Shown in pieces: positions 29,420 to 42,079 of a stretch of 64,000 nt of DNA. A program made the translations under genes and the position numbers. The stretch's first letter is position 1. Each line of letters opens with the position of its first letter. The notes beneath the pieces were generated by a model. That model did no database searches and had not been told where the DNA came from. It saw nothing but the letters and a program-made list of their open reading frames with translations. The stretch spans positions 2,453,461 to 2,517,460 of the forward strand of contig OX030964.1 in assembly GCA_943735955.1 (NCBI GenBank). Direction: 5' to 3'. The stretch comes from Piscicola geometra (Eukaryota; Annelida; Clitellata; Hirudinida; Piscicolidae).

Positions 29420-30984
29420 ACCTGTAGACAAATGATCATCAGTTAGTTTACCTTGGGTAATGATAGATGGTTCTTGTGGTAGGTCAAAGGAAATGACGCG
29501 TCATCTTGCATTGCCAGGAAGGGTTTTTGTGAGCTCAAGAATTCTCACTGGCGAAATGGTAGTTAAATAGGAAATCTGTAGTTTGTCTAAATACTGTATT
29601 GTCTGACTTTCATTTATATATATATTTTTATAATCTATAGGGGGTCTTAAAACTTTTCAATTTAATTCTTTTATTTATTTTAAAAAGCGCTACATAAACA
29701 CTTTTGATTTATTTATTTATTAATATTATTTATTAAAATTTTCAACATTTCAAAATGATTTATTTTTCAAAACCCATCACCAAAAAACATCCAAAAAACA
29801 TCATGAGAATTGTAAGATTATTACTAACTTAAAGTTAACATGAGTTCAAATGGTTTTTCAATGTTCTCACATTTCATCAAAAATTCAATAAACTTTTAAA
29901 ATTGTTTTCTCTACCAAATCATCCCTCATTTACTCATTTGTATTTTTAAAAATGTTTTTTCATTTAATCATTTAAACATTTTCTCTATTGAATTATTCTC
30001 GATTCATCCGACTCAGGTCAGTGCGAACGTCTTATTTGCCATTTTTATCTGCAAAAAATGAAATTTAGTTTTAGAAATATCTAATGCACACGTGGTTTAA
30101 TGCCTTTTTGGGTGTATTATTCCAAACAATATTTTCCATTAAAAAGAATAAAGAAATAAATAATTCACGAAAACGCAATCTGGAGTAAATCAAATGTTGG
30201 CAAAATCTGAAAACTGAACATGTCAGTTGATGTTCCAACGACATATTTAAGAAGAACTGTGGGAAATGCCAAAGAGAGTGGGAGCAAGGAAGCTGTTATT
30301 TTCTGTTTCAATAAAAACTCTCACTACAGTCTTCAAACTTTTTCTAAGATTTAGAGCTATCACTCAACCATTAAATGTTGTAGTTGGGAACAAAACACCT
30401 ACAAGAGAGCTTATTTGAACTGCGTCTGAGTAGGTTGTCTTACTCATATCGAGTGGTCCATCTTATAGAAGTGTAGATCATGCTGAAATCATAGAATGAA
30501 AACATTTCAGAGCTTAAAAAGCGTCAGAGCTTTTCTCAAAGTTATCCTCGTTATTGAAATGTTAAGTACAAGTCTAAATAGAATATGAGGGAAAAGAAAT
30601 GAAAACTTAGATACTATGAAACTGATACAACCGTTGATCCCTTACGTAATAGCGTAAAGCCATTGCCAAGTGATTTTCACCTTGAATCAGAAAACTCCAT
30701 TTTAGGAAAAAAAATTTCACAAATCGTTAGATTGGATTTCGTTTGAACTAGAATATTTTAAGCTTGACAAACTCGTAGATCTTAAAGTCAAAGAAAGACA
30801 ACGCTGCGCTTAGAAAAAGTGTTTTTGTGTGTTTCTAAGTGTGTAAAGATATCTGTGTTTTACCGTTCATCGTGCTTTGTTCTAGGCATCTGCATTGTGA
30901 AAGTGTAGACATCAACGTTTCTGATGTATTTTTTAGTCTATATTATTCACAGCCTGACAGACGCAGACCATGTTACAATGGTTC
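29420..30984. repeat. segmental duplication segment, no gene identified
   Basis: Positions about 29740-30180 are homologous to about 36225-36650. Shared landmarks are ATGAGTTCAAAT and TTCATCCGACTCA, followed by AAAAAGAATAAA. It is the downstream flank of the secreted-peptide gene in both places. No open frame with support. Confidence 0.6.
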
Positions 30985-31140
30985 TTATGCACCAGAGGCC
31001 CCACTCCACATGATGTACACATCTCTCAATGCAAACACCGAATCATATACACTACGATATGATAGTTCACGGTTGTTCGTCAGGGATTTGAACAGAAAAC
31101 CTTTGAGTCGCAGGTCACCCCCCAATGTGTAACTCCTTTT
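30985..31140 (-). mobile_element. tRNA-derived SINE, diverged copy
   Basis: On the minus strand GACCTGCGACTCAAAGG, TTCAAATCCCTG, ACAACCGTGAACTATCATAT and GTGTATATGAT match the SINE at 44605-44795 in order and spacing, including the box B region. Its own box A is poorly preserved. Confidence 0.65.
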
Positions 31141-31300
31141 CTTCTTCCCGTGAAGTTCAGGACTTCTCTGGAGCATCGACGCGTTTAAATCAAGTAAGGA
31201 GTCACATTTATATGGCTACTGTGTTAACCTTGTTGCAAAACCTAAATTCTAAAAAACCACTGCACAGAAGCATGAACATTTCATATTTAAAAACTGTTAA

Positions 31301-34300
31301 CTAACATTGTCGGCACTCCATCTTGGAATTTTCGTTGTTATTTTTCACCCAGCATTTGCTGCCAGCATTACACTTTTTAAGCTCCTTCGATTCTCCTCCC
31401 CACTGCAGATTTAATTCAAGTTGATGAACATTCTAATTAAAAGTACTTTAAAGGCCTCAACACGTCACTTTATTATTTTTGCTTTGATCTCGTTAAAGTT
31501 TTGTATAATAAATAATAATACTTGAAACAATAGTAAGAACAACAAAAACAACAATAATAAAAATAATTATTATTATTATTATAATTATAATAAAGAATAA
31601 TTTGCTAACATAACTTTCAATGCCTTTTTGAGAGAGTTTTACTAAAGATCCGAGAAAATATTTGTTATAAGAATAATATAGAGATTCCTCACTTTTTCCC
31701 AGCAGTAACAGTCCTCTTTGGTTGTCCACATTTCTTTGTTATAATCCATACCATAATAGCACATGTGATCTGAAATAGTCATAATTATTATTCATTCTCA
31801 TTTATTTCTTACGGAATTTCAGTTAACAACATCTTTTTCGACTTTAAAACCTCAAACCATCGAAGTATTTGGCGCGAAGAAAATGAAAAAACCCATTTCA
31901 GTTCGAAATTTTTGAATTCCATTCATTTCGTCCCGTACCACATCACCCCAAACACCATCATTCTAACCCATTCAATTCCAACACATTCACCCTGTATCAC
32001 ATTTACAATGCGAAACATTCCTCGCTGCATCCCAACAACTTTCACTTACTTGGAAAGCACTTCATTTGAACACCCGTCTTGGTACCTTTCACAAAGCATT
32101 GCTCGTGTTTTTCACACTTCATCCGCACATCTCCCCACTTGAATTAAAATAAACTAAAATTAGAATTTTCAAATTAAAACATGCGCATGAAAGCTTTTGA
32201 ACGACTGTAATCTTAAAATTTAATTTTTTGAAAAAATAAAATAACTCTTTCAATATTCAAAGATCTCTCACATTTTTTCTACACCAGCATCGATCTCTTG
32301 AAGCATATCCAATATACCTACTACCATGAAGATCTGAGCATTCTAGAAATTAGATAATTATCTGAATTATAGGATTATATTCTGAATAGATGGCGCTCCA
32401 TAGTTATTTTTTAATAATCATAAAAACTAATTTAATTTGTGAAAATTATCATAACAAAATTTTTGTTTACCTGGGTCAAATTCTCCTTTTGATGAAGTAG
32501 TAGAACGTTATTTTTTTTAAATAATCAAGTTATTCAAGTTCAATTTAACATAAAATAGGAGTAAAAATTCAATAATTTTTACTGTAATGAACCAATAGTG
32601 GAAAAACATTTGAGATCAGTTTAAATGTATCCAGGTATGAAAATAGGAGTAGGTTGCTGAGGACGGAATCATTTTAACAAGTAGCCTTTAGGCTCAGTTG
32701 CATAACCTGTAAGGTAGGTTTGAATTCATCCGGTCCTTATATTGATACTTTGTCTTGTAATATGAACTCTAGAGATAAAGTAATACAAGTGAATAACTCA
32801 GGGGTCAAAAGGCCTTCCTAAACTAAACCTAAGCATGCACCTTAAAAAACCATTTTAAGAAACTGGGTTCTTAGCAGTGTTATTTTCGTAACAAAAACGA
32901 AAACGACAATTCTAAATAATCGGTTCACGAAAACGAAAATAAAAACTAAATTTATTTTCAAAACGAAAACGAAAATAAAAACTATAATTATTTCCAAAAC
33001 GAAACCGAAATAAAAACTCTAATTATTTTCAAAACGAAAAAGAAAATAAAAACTATAATTATTTCCAAAACGAAACTGAAATAAAAACTCTAATTATTTT
33101 CAAAACGAAAATTAAATAAATTTCAAAGTATGCCATTATATGGAAATGATTAATTTATATAAAAATAGATGTCTATGTTATAAACATTATCTTTGGGCTT
33201 TATGAAAGTAGCGCCATTTATAGAACGTTATTTTATTACCGCTTCGCTTTATCAATTAAATTATCATTTATTTTAATCGTAAATTTGTTATTATATTTCA
33301 AATTTGTTAGTACTCAATAATTTACGTACTCAATTTTAATAATATTTCAATTGACTGTTAATTTTTAAAACTCATTTGTTGTTAATATACAGTTCTATTT
33401 TACTGTTTCATTTTATCATCAATTAATTTTGTTAGATATAAAAAATAGTGTTCAAAGTTGTAAATTAATATATTTTCAAAACTAAAAAGAAAATAAAAAC
33501 TTTAATTATTTTCAAAACTGAAACGAAAATAAAAACTTTAATTATTTTCAAAACTGAAACGAAAATAAAAACTTCAACTATTTTCAAAACGAAAACGAAA
33601 ATAAAAACTTTAATTATTTTCAAAACAAAAACGAAAATAAAAACTATAATTAATTCCAAAACGAAACTGAAATAAAAAATATAATTATTTTATGAAACGA
33701 AAATAACACTGGTTCTTAGTTGCTGATGGTGGAATCATATTGTACTTAATGAAGTTTTCTTTCAGAAGTTTAAAAATTTATTTTCTTCTTTAAAGCGTCA
33801 AAAAACGTTTTTTTTTGAAAACGGCTAAAAATGTTTTTAGCATCTTTTACAACTTTATTTTTAAAGGAAACTCTGCATAACAAATTGTTTTGCGAATAAA
33901 ATAAGTTGTGCACGCTTCGCTCAAAGATACTTTTTTTTATTTCACACTTTTTTAGCAGCTTGATTCATTTCCTGTTCGCTTCATTTTCTACAATCACTTT
34001 TACGTTTTTAGAAACTAATGGCAGCTGCCATTAAATACATTGTAGGATTAATTATATTAATTATTAAGTGCTATGAAGTAAATGGATATCGCGTCAACTA
34101 TCCGAGCCCTAAAAATGAAAATTATTTAATTTTTAGAGCGCATATCTGTAAATAAGTTCATTCCGTCTTACGCAACCTCTCCTATAAATGCTTAATCAAA
34201 ACTTTCATAAGACTTTTAAAAGCAACTATTTACTACTTTGAAACTCACGAATTCACCTTGAAGGGGCAAAATGATCGAGAGGACGATGAAAAACAAGGCA

Positions 34301-34311
34301 AAACACTGCAT
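31301..34311 (-). CDS. small secreted Cys-rich peptide gene (copy 1) with two alternative middle exons
   Basis: Exons: 34257-34311 (signal peptide MQCFALFFIVLSIILPLQ), then 32272-32342 (CSDLHGS...DRCWCRKN) or 31693-31769 (MCYYGMD...DCYCWEK), then 31301-31402 (KKCNAGSKCWVK, KMECRQC, stop). Both middle exons start after one base of a codon and end on a codon boundary, so each alone keeps frame but both together do not. Products would be 75 or 77 residues with seven Cys in the mature part. A TATA box lies about 45 bases upstream of the ATG. The family is unknown to me; a secreted defence or signalling peptide is plausible inference. Diverged copies lie at 37572-37760 and 61846-62339. The 2-kb first intron holds tandem repeats. 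Confidence 0.7.
32885..33120. repeat. AAAACGAAAATAAAAACT tandem repeat, array 1
   Basis: Tandem units of roughly 30 bases built on CAAAACGAAAACGAAAATAA and AAACTATAATTATTTC, in the first intron of the peptide gene. A sister array lies at 33465-33710 with unique sequence between. Confidence 0.85.
33465..33710. repeat. AAAACGAAAATAAAAACT tandem repeat, array 2
   Basis: Same unit family as 32885-33120, five to seven copies. A minus-strand open frame of repeated VFIFVFVLKI units is an artefact of the repeat. Confidence 0.85.
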
Positions 34312-34355
34312 CTTGAAGTCTCGAAAGAACTAGTGGAATCAGCTTAATTCAGTGA

Positions 34356-34363
34356 CTTTTATA
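34356..34363 (-). promoter_or_regulatory. TATA box of secreted peptide gene copy 1
   Basis: TATAAAAG on the minus strand, 45 bases upstream of the signal-peptide ATG. The same position in copy 3 reads TATAAGAG (62384-62391), with matching flanks GTGGAATCAG and GCTGAATTCAGTG, supporting a conserved core promoter. Confidence 0.7.
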
Positions 34364-34656
34364 GGCTATAAGTTATAGACCATCGCATGTCTCATCCCAC
34401 GACCAATGATAACTCACCACGCCTTCAAAATCACTGCTAGTTTTTTTATCATCATCACCATTCTTTCAATAACAATGTCTAATGCATTTCAGCACGACTG
34501 CTTCGCGATTCGAGTGATAAAACAACAGCTGGCAAACAGTCGATGACTAACTCCATACCTAGTCATAAAGCTTACACTTGAGAAATAAAAGTTTTAATAT
34601 CTTTTTAATAAATCTAAGATAATTCACATATGTTATCTTGTGGTTAATACAACGAC

Positions 34657-34852
<196 letters not shown>

Positions 34853-34859
34853 TGAATAT

Positions 34860-36220
34860 GAATATTAATATCAATAACATTAAATAATAAAAGAATAATA
34901 ACTTATAAGAATTATTATAATTATTATCTTATGGTTGAAAGTGTAACATAGAGGGGTGTGTTAAACTGGTTTGTTGAAGTGTGTAAAGGGATGAATTGAA
35001 TCAATAATTTTAAAAACTTTTTATTATTTATGATTAATCTTTCATGCATAGAGATAGATATTCATGAATATTTATGAGATCAGTGAACAGTCCAAGTACC
35101 TTGACAAACCCTTTCAGGGTAAAATTGAATCATTTATCCAAGGTAAGTCGAAAGTAAAAGTCCGAAAATTAAAACACATTGCATTAATCCATTCATTTTC
35201 TTTACTTCTATAGTTTTATAACACTGCTTATATATATATAAAAGTATTTGGTAACCTTTATGCAAAAATGCTATAAAGATTTTATTGAATATTGTTCAAA
35301 CTAATTTATTAACGCAGTTTAGTTAGAACCATTTGTAAGTATTTATTTATATATTTAAAATGGTTTAACGTAATCAATAAAAAGAATTTTAAAATGATTT
35401 GATGCAGGAAATTCCATTATTTTAGTTTTTATTTCCATCAGTTAAATAAAGGTACTACAAATTTTGAGATATTTTAATATAAATTATATATACAACATAT
35501 TATATATTTTCAAAATAATATAAAGAAATAAATAAAACAAATTAAAGTTAGAATGATTTTTAAATTTCATTTTAAGGGCTTTTTTCAATCTGTTTTCACG
35601 ATAAAGCACGCCACATGCCGAAGAACTCTCTGCACATAAGCCTGTGAAACTGGTGCCACCGGAAGGTCAAAATCTGCGAGACAGGCAGATGCAGGGCTGA
35701 TTTGTGGGAAATCATGGAGGTTGAACTCTCCTAGCAAATACGTAACCAGCCCCTTTTTTAAATATAAAATGTGTGCTGGTGAGCAAAATCTTACTTTACT
35801 GTGAATCATATCAAATTTACAAAGTCAACAAAACACCCATTCCCAACCCTCCTGTAAACTTCTACCCTGGGTCCTTGTAGTCCAGCATGGAAGCGATGTG
35901 CATTTTGACCAAATAAAGCAGGCTTACTCCATTCAATGGCTTTTTGTGTTTAACTCTCACTTAAGAAAAGGGGTTTCTAGTTCTTAAGTGATTAAATAAT
36001 TATTAAATATAATAATTTTGTATTAATAAAATCTAATTATATTTTAAATACAAATTTTCTTTAACGATGGGAAAAAAGTAAAAAGCATGAAATGAAACAA
36101 GATAACTTTTTCTTTAAAAACAGTGATAATCAAACAAGACTACACAACCATTTCACAACTCTATTTCAAATGTTGAAACTTTACTTTAATTTATCCTATT
36201 TTTGGGCTTTTCGATTTTTG
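34860..36220. other. no gene identified
   Basis: AT-rich. A 74-codon minus-strand frame at 35585-35809 (containing LLGEFNLHDFPQISPAS) lies in a local G+C-richer patch and may be an exon or transposon fragment. It has no family match I can name. Confidence 0.4.
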
Positions 36221-36826
36221 TTTAAATGTTTTATTCAAAAACTCCATTACCAAAAACCATCATGAGATTGATGAAGTCATTAACAACTTTAATGTAACAT
36301 GAGTTCAAATAGCCTTTCAATATTCTCGCATTTCATTAACTCTTAAATTTTTCGGTCATTGTCAAATTTTTCTTTTATTATGTGATTTAATACTTAAAAT
36401 TTTCATTTATTTAGTTATTTAATTCTTTAAATTTTTTAATTCATTTAATCATTTAAACATTTTTTCTGTTGAATTATTCTTGATTCATCCGACTCAAGCC
36501 CATGCGATCATCCTATTTGACTTCAGGAACTGTGAAAAATAATAATTTTAAACTATGACTTCTCAAAACAAACGTGGTATAGTATTTTTTAGGTTTATTA
36601 TCTAAAACATATTTTACACTAAAAAGAATAAATAATTAAAAATTAATTTTGCTATTATCGAAATATAAATCTAAATTGAAATGAGTAAATCTGAAAACTA
36701 TTGATGGTTGTATATAAACTGCAGAAAGAAGAAAGCAGAAAAGTGCAAAATGCAAATGTGTAAAATGCTGAATTCCTTTACAGAATGTCAGTTTATACTT
36801 TTTTTTACAGTAAAAACGTCAATTTA

Positions 36827-36869
36827 GGGTTAAGGTTAGAGTTAGGGTTAGGGTAAGGGTAAGGGTTAA
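36827..36869 (+). repeat. interstitial telomere-like TTAGGG repeat
   Basis: Degenerate units of GGGTTA: TTAGGGTTAAGGTTAGAG, then TTAGGGTTAGGG and TAAGGGTAAGGGTTA. Six to seven units surrounded by ordinary sequence on both sides, so it is internal rather than a chromosome end. Confidence 0.75.
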
Positions 36870-37571
36870 AAAAAGGGTTTTATATTTTCATTTTTAAACA
36901 AAATGCCACTTTATTAACAAATATGATTTACAATCTAATCCGAAAAATTACTTTTAAAGATAGCTTAAAAAAATAAAACTATAAATTTTGTTTTTTTTGT
37001 AAAAAAAAAAGTATAAACTGACATTCTGCAAAGTAATTCAGAATTTTACACATTTGAATTTTGCATCTTTCTACTTTCTGCTGTTTATCTACAACCTCTT
37101 TTGATGCTCAAAAGTAGAGGTCAGACCAGGTACTCACTGAGCTTCCAAAAAAAATCGGAAACAGAAAAAGTGGGAAACAGAAAAAGTCGGAAACAGAAAA
37201 AGCCGGAAACAAAAATTACTTACCTATAAAAGTAAAATAAAATCGATTAAGGGAGAGCAGGGCAAGATACCCATAGGTGTGTCTCTAACCCAGTATTCCG
37301 TAAATAACGTTCAAACATCATCATTTTTCGGATAAATAATTTAATTTTCGGACCTTGTTCGAAAATGAATTTTAAAAACTAAAATGTCTATAAGGTTGAT
37401 TATGGTGAAAAATATTAATAATTATAAGTAACACTGAGTTTTTGTTAAAAACTAATTTGTTTTAATAAGAATATAAAGACTAAGAGCAAAAGAGCTTAAA
37501 AATTGATGAATTTAAATGTTCCTAGTAGCAGTTGGAAAAAGGCCTACTTTTTCATACAATTGAAAACGCTA

Positions 37572-37760
37572 TTATTTTAAAATGTGTGAAAATATTTTTA
37601 TTTTCACGGTAAGCCATACGGCACAGAAACATAAAAAGGTCATAATCAAAAACTTGTTTTTACTTCTTCTGCACTCCATCCTGGTGTTGCCATTTTCCTT
37701 TCTCACCCAGCATTTGAAACCTTGATCACATACATTACGCAGCTGTGAATTAATTTCCCA
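37572..37760 (-). pseudogene. secreted Cys-rich peptide gene copy 2, terminal exon only
   Basis: The acceptor CTACAG at 37761-37766 is followed by a terminal exon (WEINSQLRN, FKCWVRKENGNTRMECRR) homologous to 31301-31402. The final Cys and stop are lost, and the frame runs on about 27 residues to 37572. Flanking intron sequence matches copy 1, but no middle or signal exon is found; a MITE copy sits upstream at 38045. Confidence 0.65.
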
Positions 37761-38044
37761 CTGTAGAATTGAATTCATAGGATATGAAATAATCATATTT
37801 ATTATTAATCCTTAATTATTTTTTACTAAATTTCAAGTAACAGCAACACTTTCTGACTTGAAAACTTTTGCCATCGAAGTTTTTGACGTGAAGTAGAGAA
37901 GAGAACAACCACTTCCCATTCGACATTTTTCAATTGCATTCATTTCATCCCGTGCCACATTCATTTTTTAGCACATTCACCCTTTAACCCACTCATACTC
38001 AACTTATTCACCCCCAACTAACTCATCTCTTTGATCTGGTCTTT

Positions 38045-38480
38045 GATTTTGGCAGCCACTCAAATAAATTTGTGGAATAAACGGTTTTGGGTATAGTATT
38101 TTAAAATGTTAAAATTAGAATGTTTTTTGTGCAAATGTTGGTTGTTTTGACTCTGTCAAGGAATGGCCGCAGCAGACCAAGATGGCCGCAGGGAACCAAG
38201 CGAGCTGCGACAAAAAGAAGAAAACCTTCCATAGCAGCAGCAGTTCCAGTGCTGGAAATGCCTTCTCCTTTGCCCTCTATGGCAGCTTTGGCACCAGTGG
38301 CAAAACAGAAAATTGAGAATTATGATGATTATGTTTTGTGATTTTGAGGATGATATGATGATGATTGTGCTGTGGTATGAGTGTTGGTGCTGTGGTGATG
38401 ATTGAATTTTTTATTGGTGGAGATAGTGATTCTGTGACGGTGATTCTCATAGGGGTGTGGGGGAGGTTGGATTATTGAGA
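38045..38480 (+). mobile_element. foldback MITE/SINE-like element, copy B (3' truncated)
   Basis: Starts TTTTGGCAGCCACTCAAATA and shares the body block ATGGCCGCAGCAGACCAAGA with copies A and C. It lacks the left half of the 5' hairpin and the 3' AGCGC...GCGCT tail. Confidence 0.7.
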
Positions 38481-39107
38481 TGAAATGTTTTTTTATTGTT
38501 TTTTTATATTTGAATTGATATAGGGGGAAGTTGCACAAGATGGAACGATTTTTAGACGTAGCCTTATAGCTCAATTGATTAACCAATAACGTAAATTAAA
38601 ATTTATATTGACTCTTTGTCTAACTATATGAACTTTAACATAAGAAATAACATGAACACTCAAAAACTCCATCCTGAGCAACTGGGTTCTCAAGATGGAA
38701 GGCTTAGTTGCCTAAGATCGAATCATAGTGTATGTAATAAAAATGGTAATTTAAACATTTTACTTATTATTCGACTACTTTAATTATCTAAAGAAATATC
38801 TTTTTCCGCTTTTTCAATACTGATGCTTCCAAAAAATCTTCATTTCTTCTGGAACATGTAGTCTTTCAGTTCTTTCTCAAAAACGTCATCAAATGTCTTT
38901 TAGAAACTCTCTAAATTTTGTATAAAATTTTTAAAATTCTTTTTTTAAAGTAAACTCTTTGGAAAAACATGATTTAAACTAGCTTTACCCAGAAAATCTT
39001 TTTTATCTCGTACTTCACTTTTAGCTTCAACCATTTCCCGTGCAACCCTTCAGTTTACAGTCAATTGAGACTAATGAGACGACGTCTCATTGAGACGTAA
39101 GTTTACA

Positions 39108-41301
39108 TCTATAGCGCTCTTTCTTCAAATTCAAGAGCGCTCGTAAATAAATGTGTTAAACAGATATGTCTTCAGATCCTCACGAAAAGTAAATAATGAT
39201 TTAGATGTAGTTAAATAAGGAGGTAATGAGTTCCAAATATATGGACCTGCATAATGGGAAGAACGTTTAGCAAAAGAGTTATTAATGGAAGGGATGAAAT
39301 AATGATTTTGAGGGATGATCTTAAATTCCTTCTATGAGGGTGAGTTATTAATGATTTGAGGTATATTGGGGATACTGGAGAGTTTTTTAATTTAAACATA
39401 AAAACACAGATTTTAAATATAATCCTAAATTTGATGGGGAGCCAATGTAATAAGATGAGAGAGGGTGTAATGTGGTGATAAATAGGAGTACGGCTAACGA
39501 CTCTAGCAGCATAATTAAATACTTTGTTTAATGGTTTTGAAGTAGTTTCAGGTAAATTATAATAGAGTGAGTTACAATAGTCAATTCGAGATAAAACAAG
39601 TGCAGAGACTAACATCTTTAAAGAAGGTCATCTAAGTAAGGTAATAATTGTCTGATACGTCTGAGATGAAAATAGCAAGATTTAGTGACTGATAGAATTT
39701 GGTTTGAATAGGTTAATTTTGAGTCGAAAATAAATCCTAAGCTACGAATAAGATTAGATGGAACAATAGTATGAGTGGAGAAATTACATGGGCCATTAAT
39801 TAGTTTACCATTTTTATCAAAAAATATAAGTTCAAACTTTAGTGGATTCAATTTTAAAGACATTGAGTTAGACCAGTTTTCAATAGATAATAGACATGAA
39901 GATATAGACGACATAACAGTATTATATGATGATGTATCGAAGCTGACATATAACTGCGAATCGTCAGCATAGGATAGGGAGTTGAGAGAATGAGAGGAAA
40001 TGATAGAAGATAATTCAGAGACGTATAGAATAAAGAACAAAGGACCAAGAATAGAACCTTGAGGAACACCATATGAGTAAGTAGATGGGGTAGAAGTACA
40101 GTGCTTTAAAGAAACATAAACAGATCTATTAGATAAATATGACTTAATCCATAAAAACGAAGAATCCTTAATATTGAACTTATTTTTTAGTAATAGTAGT
40201 AATAAAGAGTGGTCTACAGTGTCAAAAGCGGCCAAATAATCTTAAAAAAAACAAGTACAGAACATTTTTTATTATCAAAGGCGTAAATAGGATCATTACA
40301 GAGTTTTAAGAGGGAAGATTCACAGTTATGACCTAAACGAAAACTAGATTGTGAATAAGGTATAAGGGAGTTAACATTTAAATATGAATTGATTTGTTTA
40401 TAAACTACTTTTTCTATTATTTTAGATATGAATGTTAGATTGGAAATAGGTCTATAGTTAGGAATTTGAGTAGGGTCTAATGAATTATTTTTTAAAGAAG
40501 GTATGATAACAGAAGCTTTGTATAAAGTCGGAAATTTAGATGTAGAGAGAGACAGATTAACAATGAAAAGAATTATAGGGTAAAAAATATCAGACAATTC
40601 TTTAATCAAATAAGTTGGAAATATGTCAAGAGAACAGGTAGATGTAGACATGGAATTAATAATTAAGGACAGGTCAGGTAGAGAAATTGAAGAAAAACTG
40701 ACAAAATTAAATTCACTCTTGTTAATATAATTATTAGGGCTAGGAATAGAGTTATTAGTGTTTAAACTAGACCTTATTGTTTCGACTTTACTTATTATGT
40801 AATTATGATAATCTTGAGAAGAGAAAGATGAAGGAGGTGGAAGGTTTTTATTTAATAATTTAGAAAGTGACTGCCAACGATTCTTTGAAGAAGAAGCGTT
40901 GACTATAGAAATTCTAAAATAATTACAGTGCTTAGAGAATAATATAGATTTGTATTGGTTAAGAGAAGACAAGTAAAGGTTATAATGAAAGGAGGAACTG
41001 TGAGACCTAAACTTACGCTCATGTCTACGTGCAACCCGTTTCAGAGTCGCACATTCACTGTCGAACCACGGAGACCGTTTCGACAGCAGACGACATGAGC
41101 GCAATTTTAAAGGTAAAATGACATCAAGAATTGAAGAAATAGAATCATTAAAATATATAAGAAACTCATCAATATGAGTGAAACCATTAAAACTAAAATA
41201 TTTAAAAAGTAGAGTAAATGTGTCCTTATTAAATTTTTTAAGTTTGTACTTAATGTGGCGTCTTCGAGTGAATTCTCAAACGGGGAGTAAAATGTTTTCA
41301 T
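39108..41301 (-). mobile_element. 5'-truncated LINE, copy 1 (CR1/L2-like)
   Basis: Minus-strand reverse transcriptase with RPISNLTFISKIIEKVVY, AAFDTVDHSLL, YGVPQGSILGPLFFILYVS, YADDSQLYV and LVSALVLSRIDYCNSLYY. Frame breaks lie near 40230 (extra A in an A-run), at 39618 and near 41105, so it is dead. Only the endonuclease-RT linker remains at the 5' side. The 3' end has the AGCGC...GCGCT hairpin but lacks the TTGA-type tail. It is a close relative of 59368-61317. Confidence 0.85.
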
Positions 41302-41555
41302 ATATGCTTTTAGTTATTTTCTGTTAATGCTTCTTTATAATTATGTTGAGTATTTGTGCTAAGGGAATTGTGTTCGTTTTAAAAGGATTTTAGAATTTTA
41401 TTTTAACGATTGTCCAAATGTTTTGTCATCATATCTATAAAGCAACGAGATTCTTAATAAAATAGATTTTTAAATTTTAAAGTCAATAAATAAGTCAAAT
41501 GTAATTATTCATAATTTAAATCTATTTCAAATGTCTTGCTTTGATGAACGGCCAT

Positions 41556-42079
41556 TTAGAATGGAATTCCTTGCATGCAACTGACACAGCCATAGAAGTC
41601 AGGGCAGCAGAGGTACCCAAGCTTGCAGACCATACAGTTGCAGTCAGTCTTGCAGCCGACACAGACGTTTGCCGTTGCAAATAGAGGAATTTTGATGGGC
41701 GGGCACTTGAGTTTTTGGACGCAGGTGAACTGGGGCAAGCTGGCGAAGGCCGTCTGCAAGCAGTCGTAACCCTTGGGACAGCCGAAAGATCTGCAGTCCT
41801 TGAAGCAGAAGCACTTGCTGCAGCCAGTGGCGTCTGCCATCAGACTACAGTCGGCCGTACAGACTCTATCTGCCACGCATACTGAAAATGAAAGGTTTTT
41901 CGTGTGCTTTTATCATGCTGGAGTGGATTTATAGAGCAATAGCATGAGATATTGATTTGAAATGCTTCTATAATATTTTGAAATTCATTATTTAATCGAT
42001 GCTCACCGTCTTGGGCTATGGTTTCGTGTAAGATGAAACTACACGCCACCAGCATTGCCAGACAGAGCTTAGTCGCCAT
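41556..42079 (-). CDS. secreted Cys-rich protein, two exons
   Basis: Exon 1 (42007-42079) encodes a signal peptide (MATKLCLAMLVACSFILHET). Exon 2 (41556-41881) follows a GT-AG intron in matching phase and ends at a stop. The mature chain of about 109 residues has over 20 Cys in patterns such as VCTADCSLMADATGC, CFCFKDC and CKTDCNCMVCKLGYLCC. The first block is loosely antistasin-like (C-x3-C...D-x2-GC-x2-C-x-C), but the match is weak and the family is unassigned. Exported, disulphide-rich, single-domain. A TATA box lies 86 bases upstream of the ATG. Confidence 0.8.

Noticed and set aside
31493..31729. 78-codon minus-strand ORF near the peptide gene
   Set aside because: It reads the alternative middle exon in the wrong frame and runs into an (AAT)-like tract; the Cys-bearing frame with proper splice phases is preferred.
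36827..36869. True telomere or chromosome end
   Set aside because: Only a few degenerate units with ordinary sequence on both sides.
39775..39972. Plus-strand ORFs over the LINE copies
   Set aside because: Antisense shadows of the minus-strand reverse transcriptase, repeated identically at 60059-60256.
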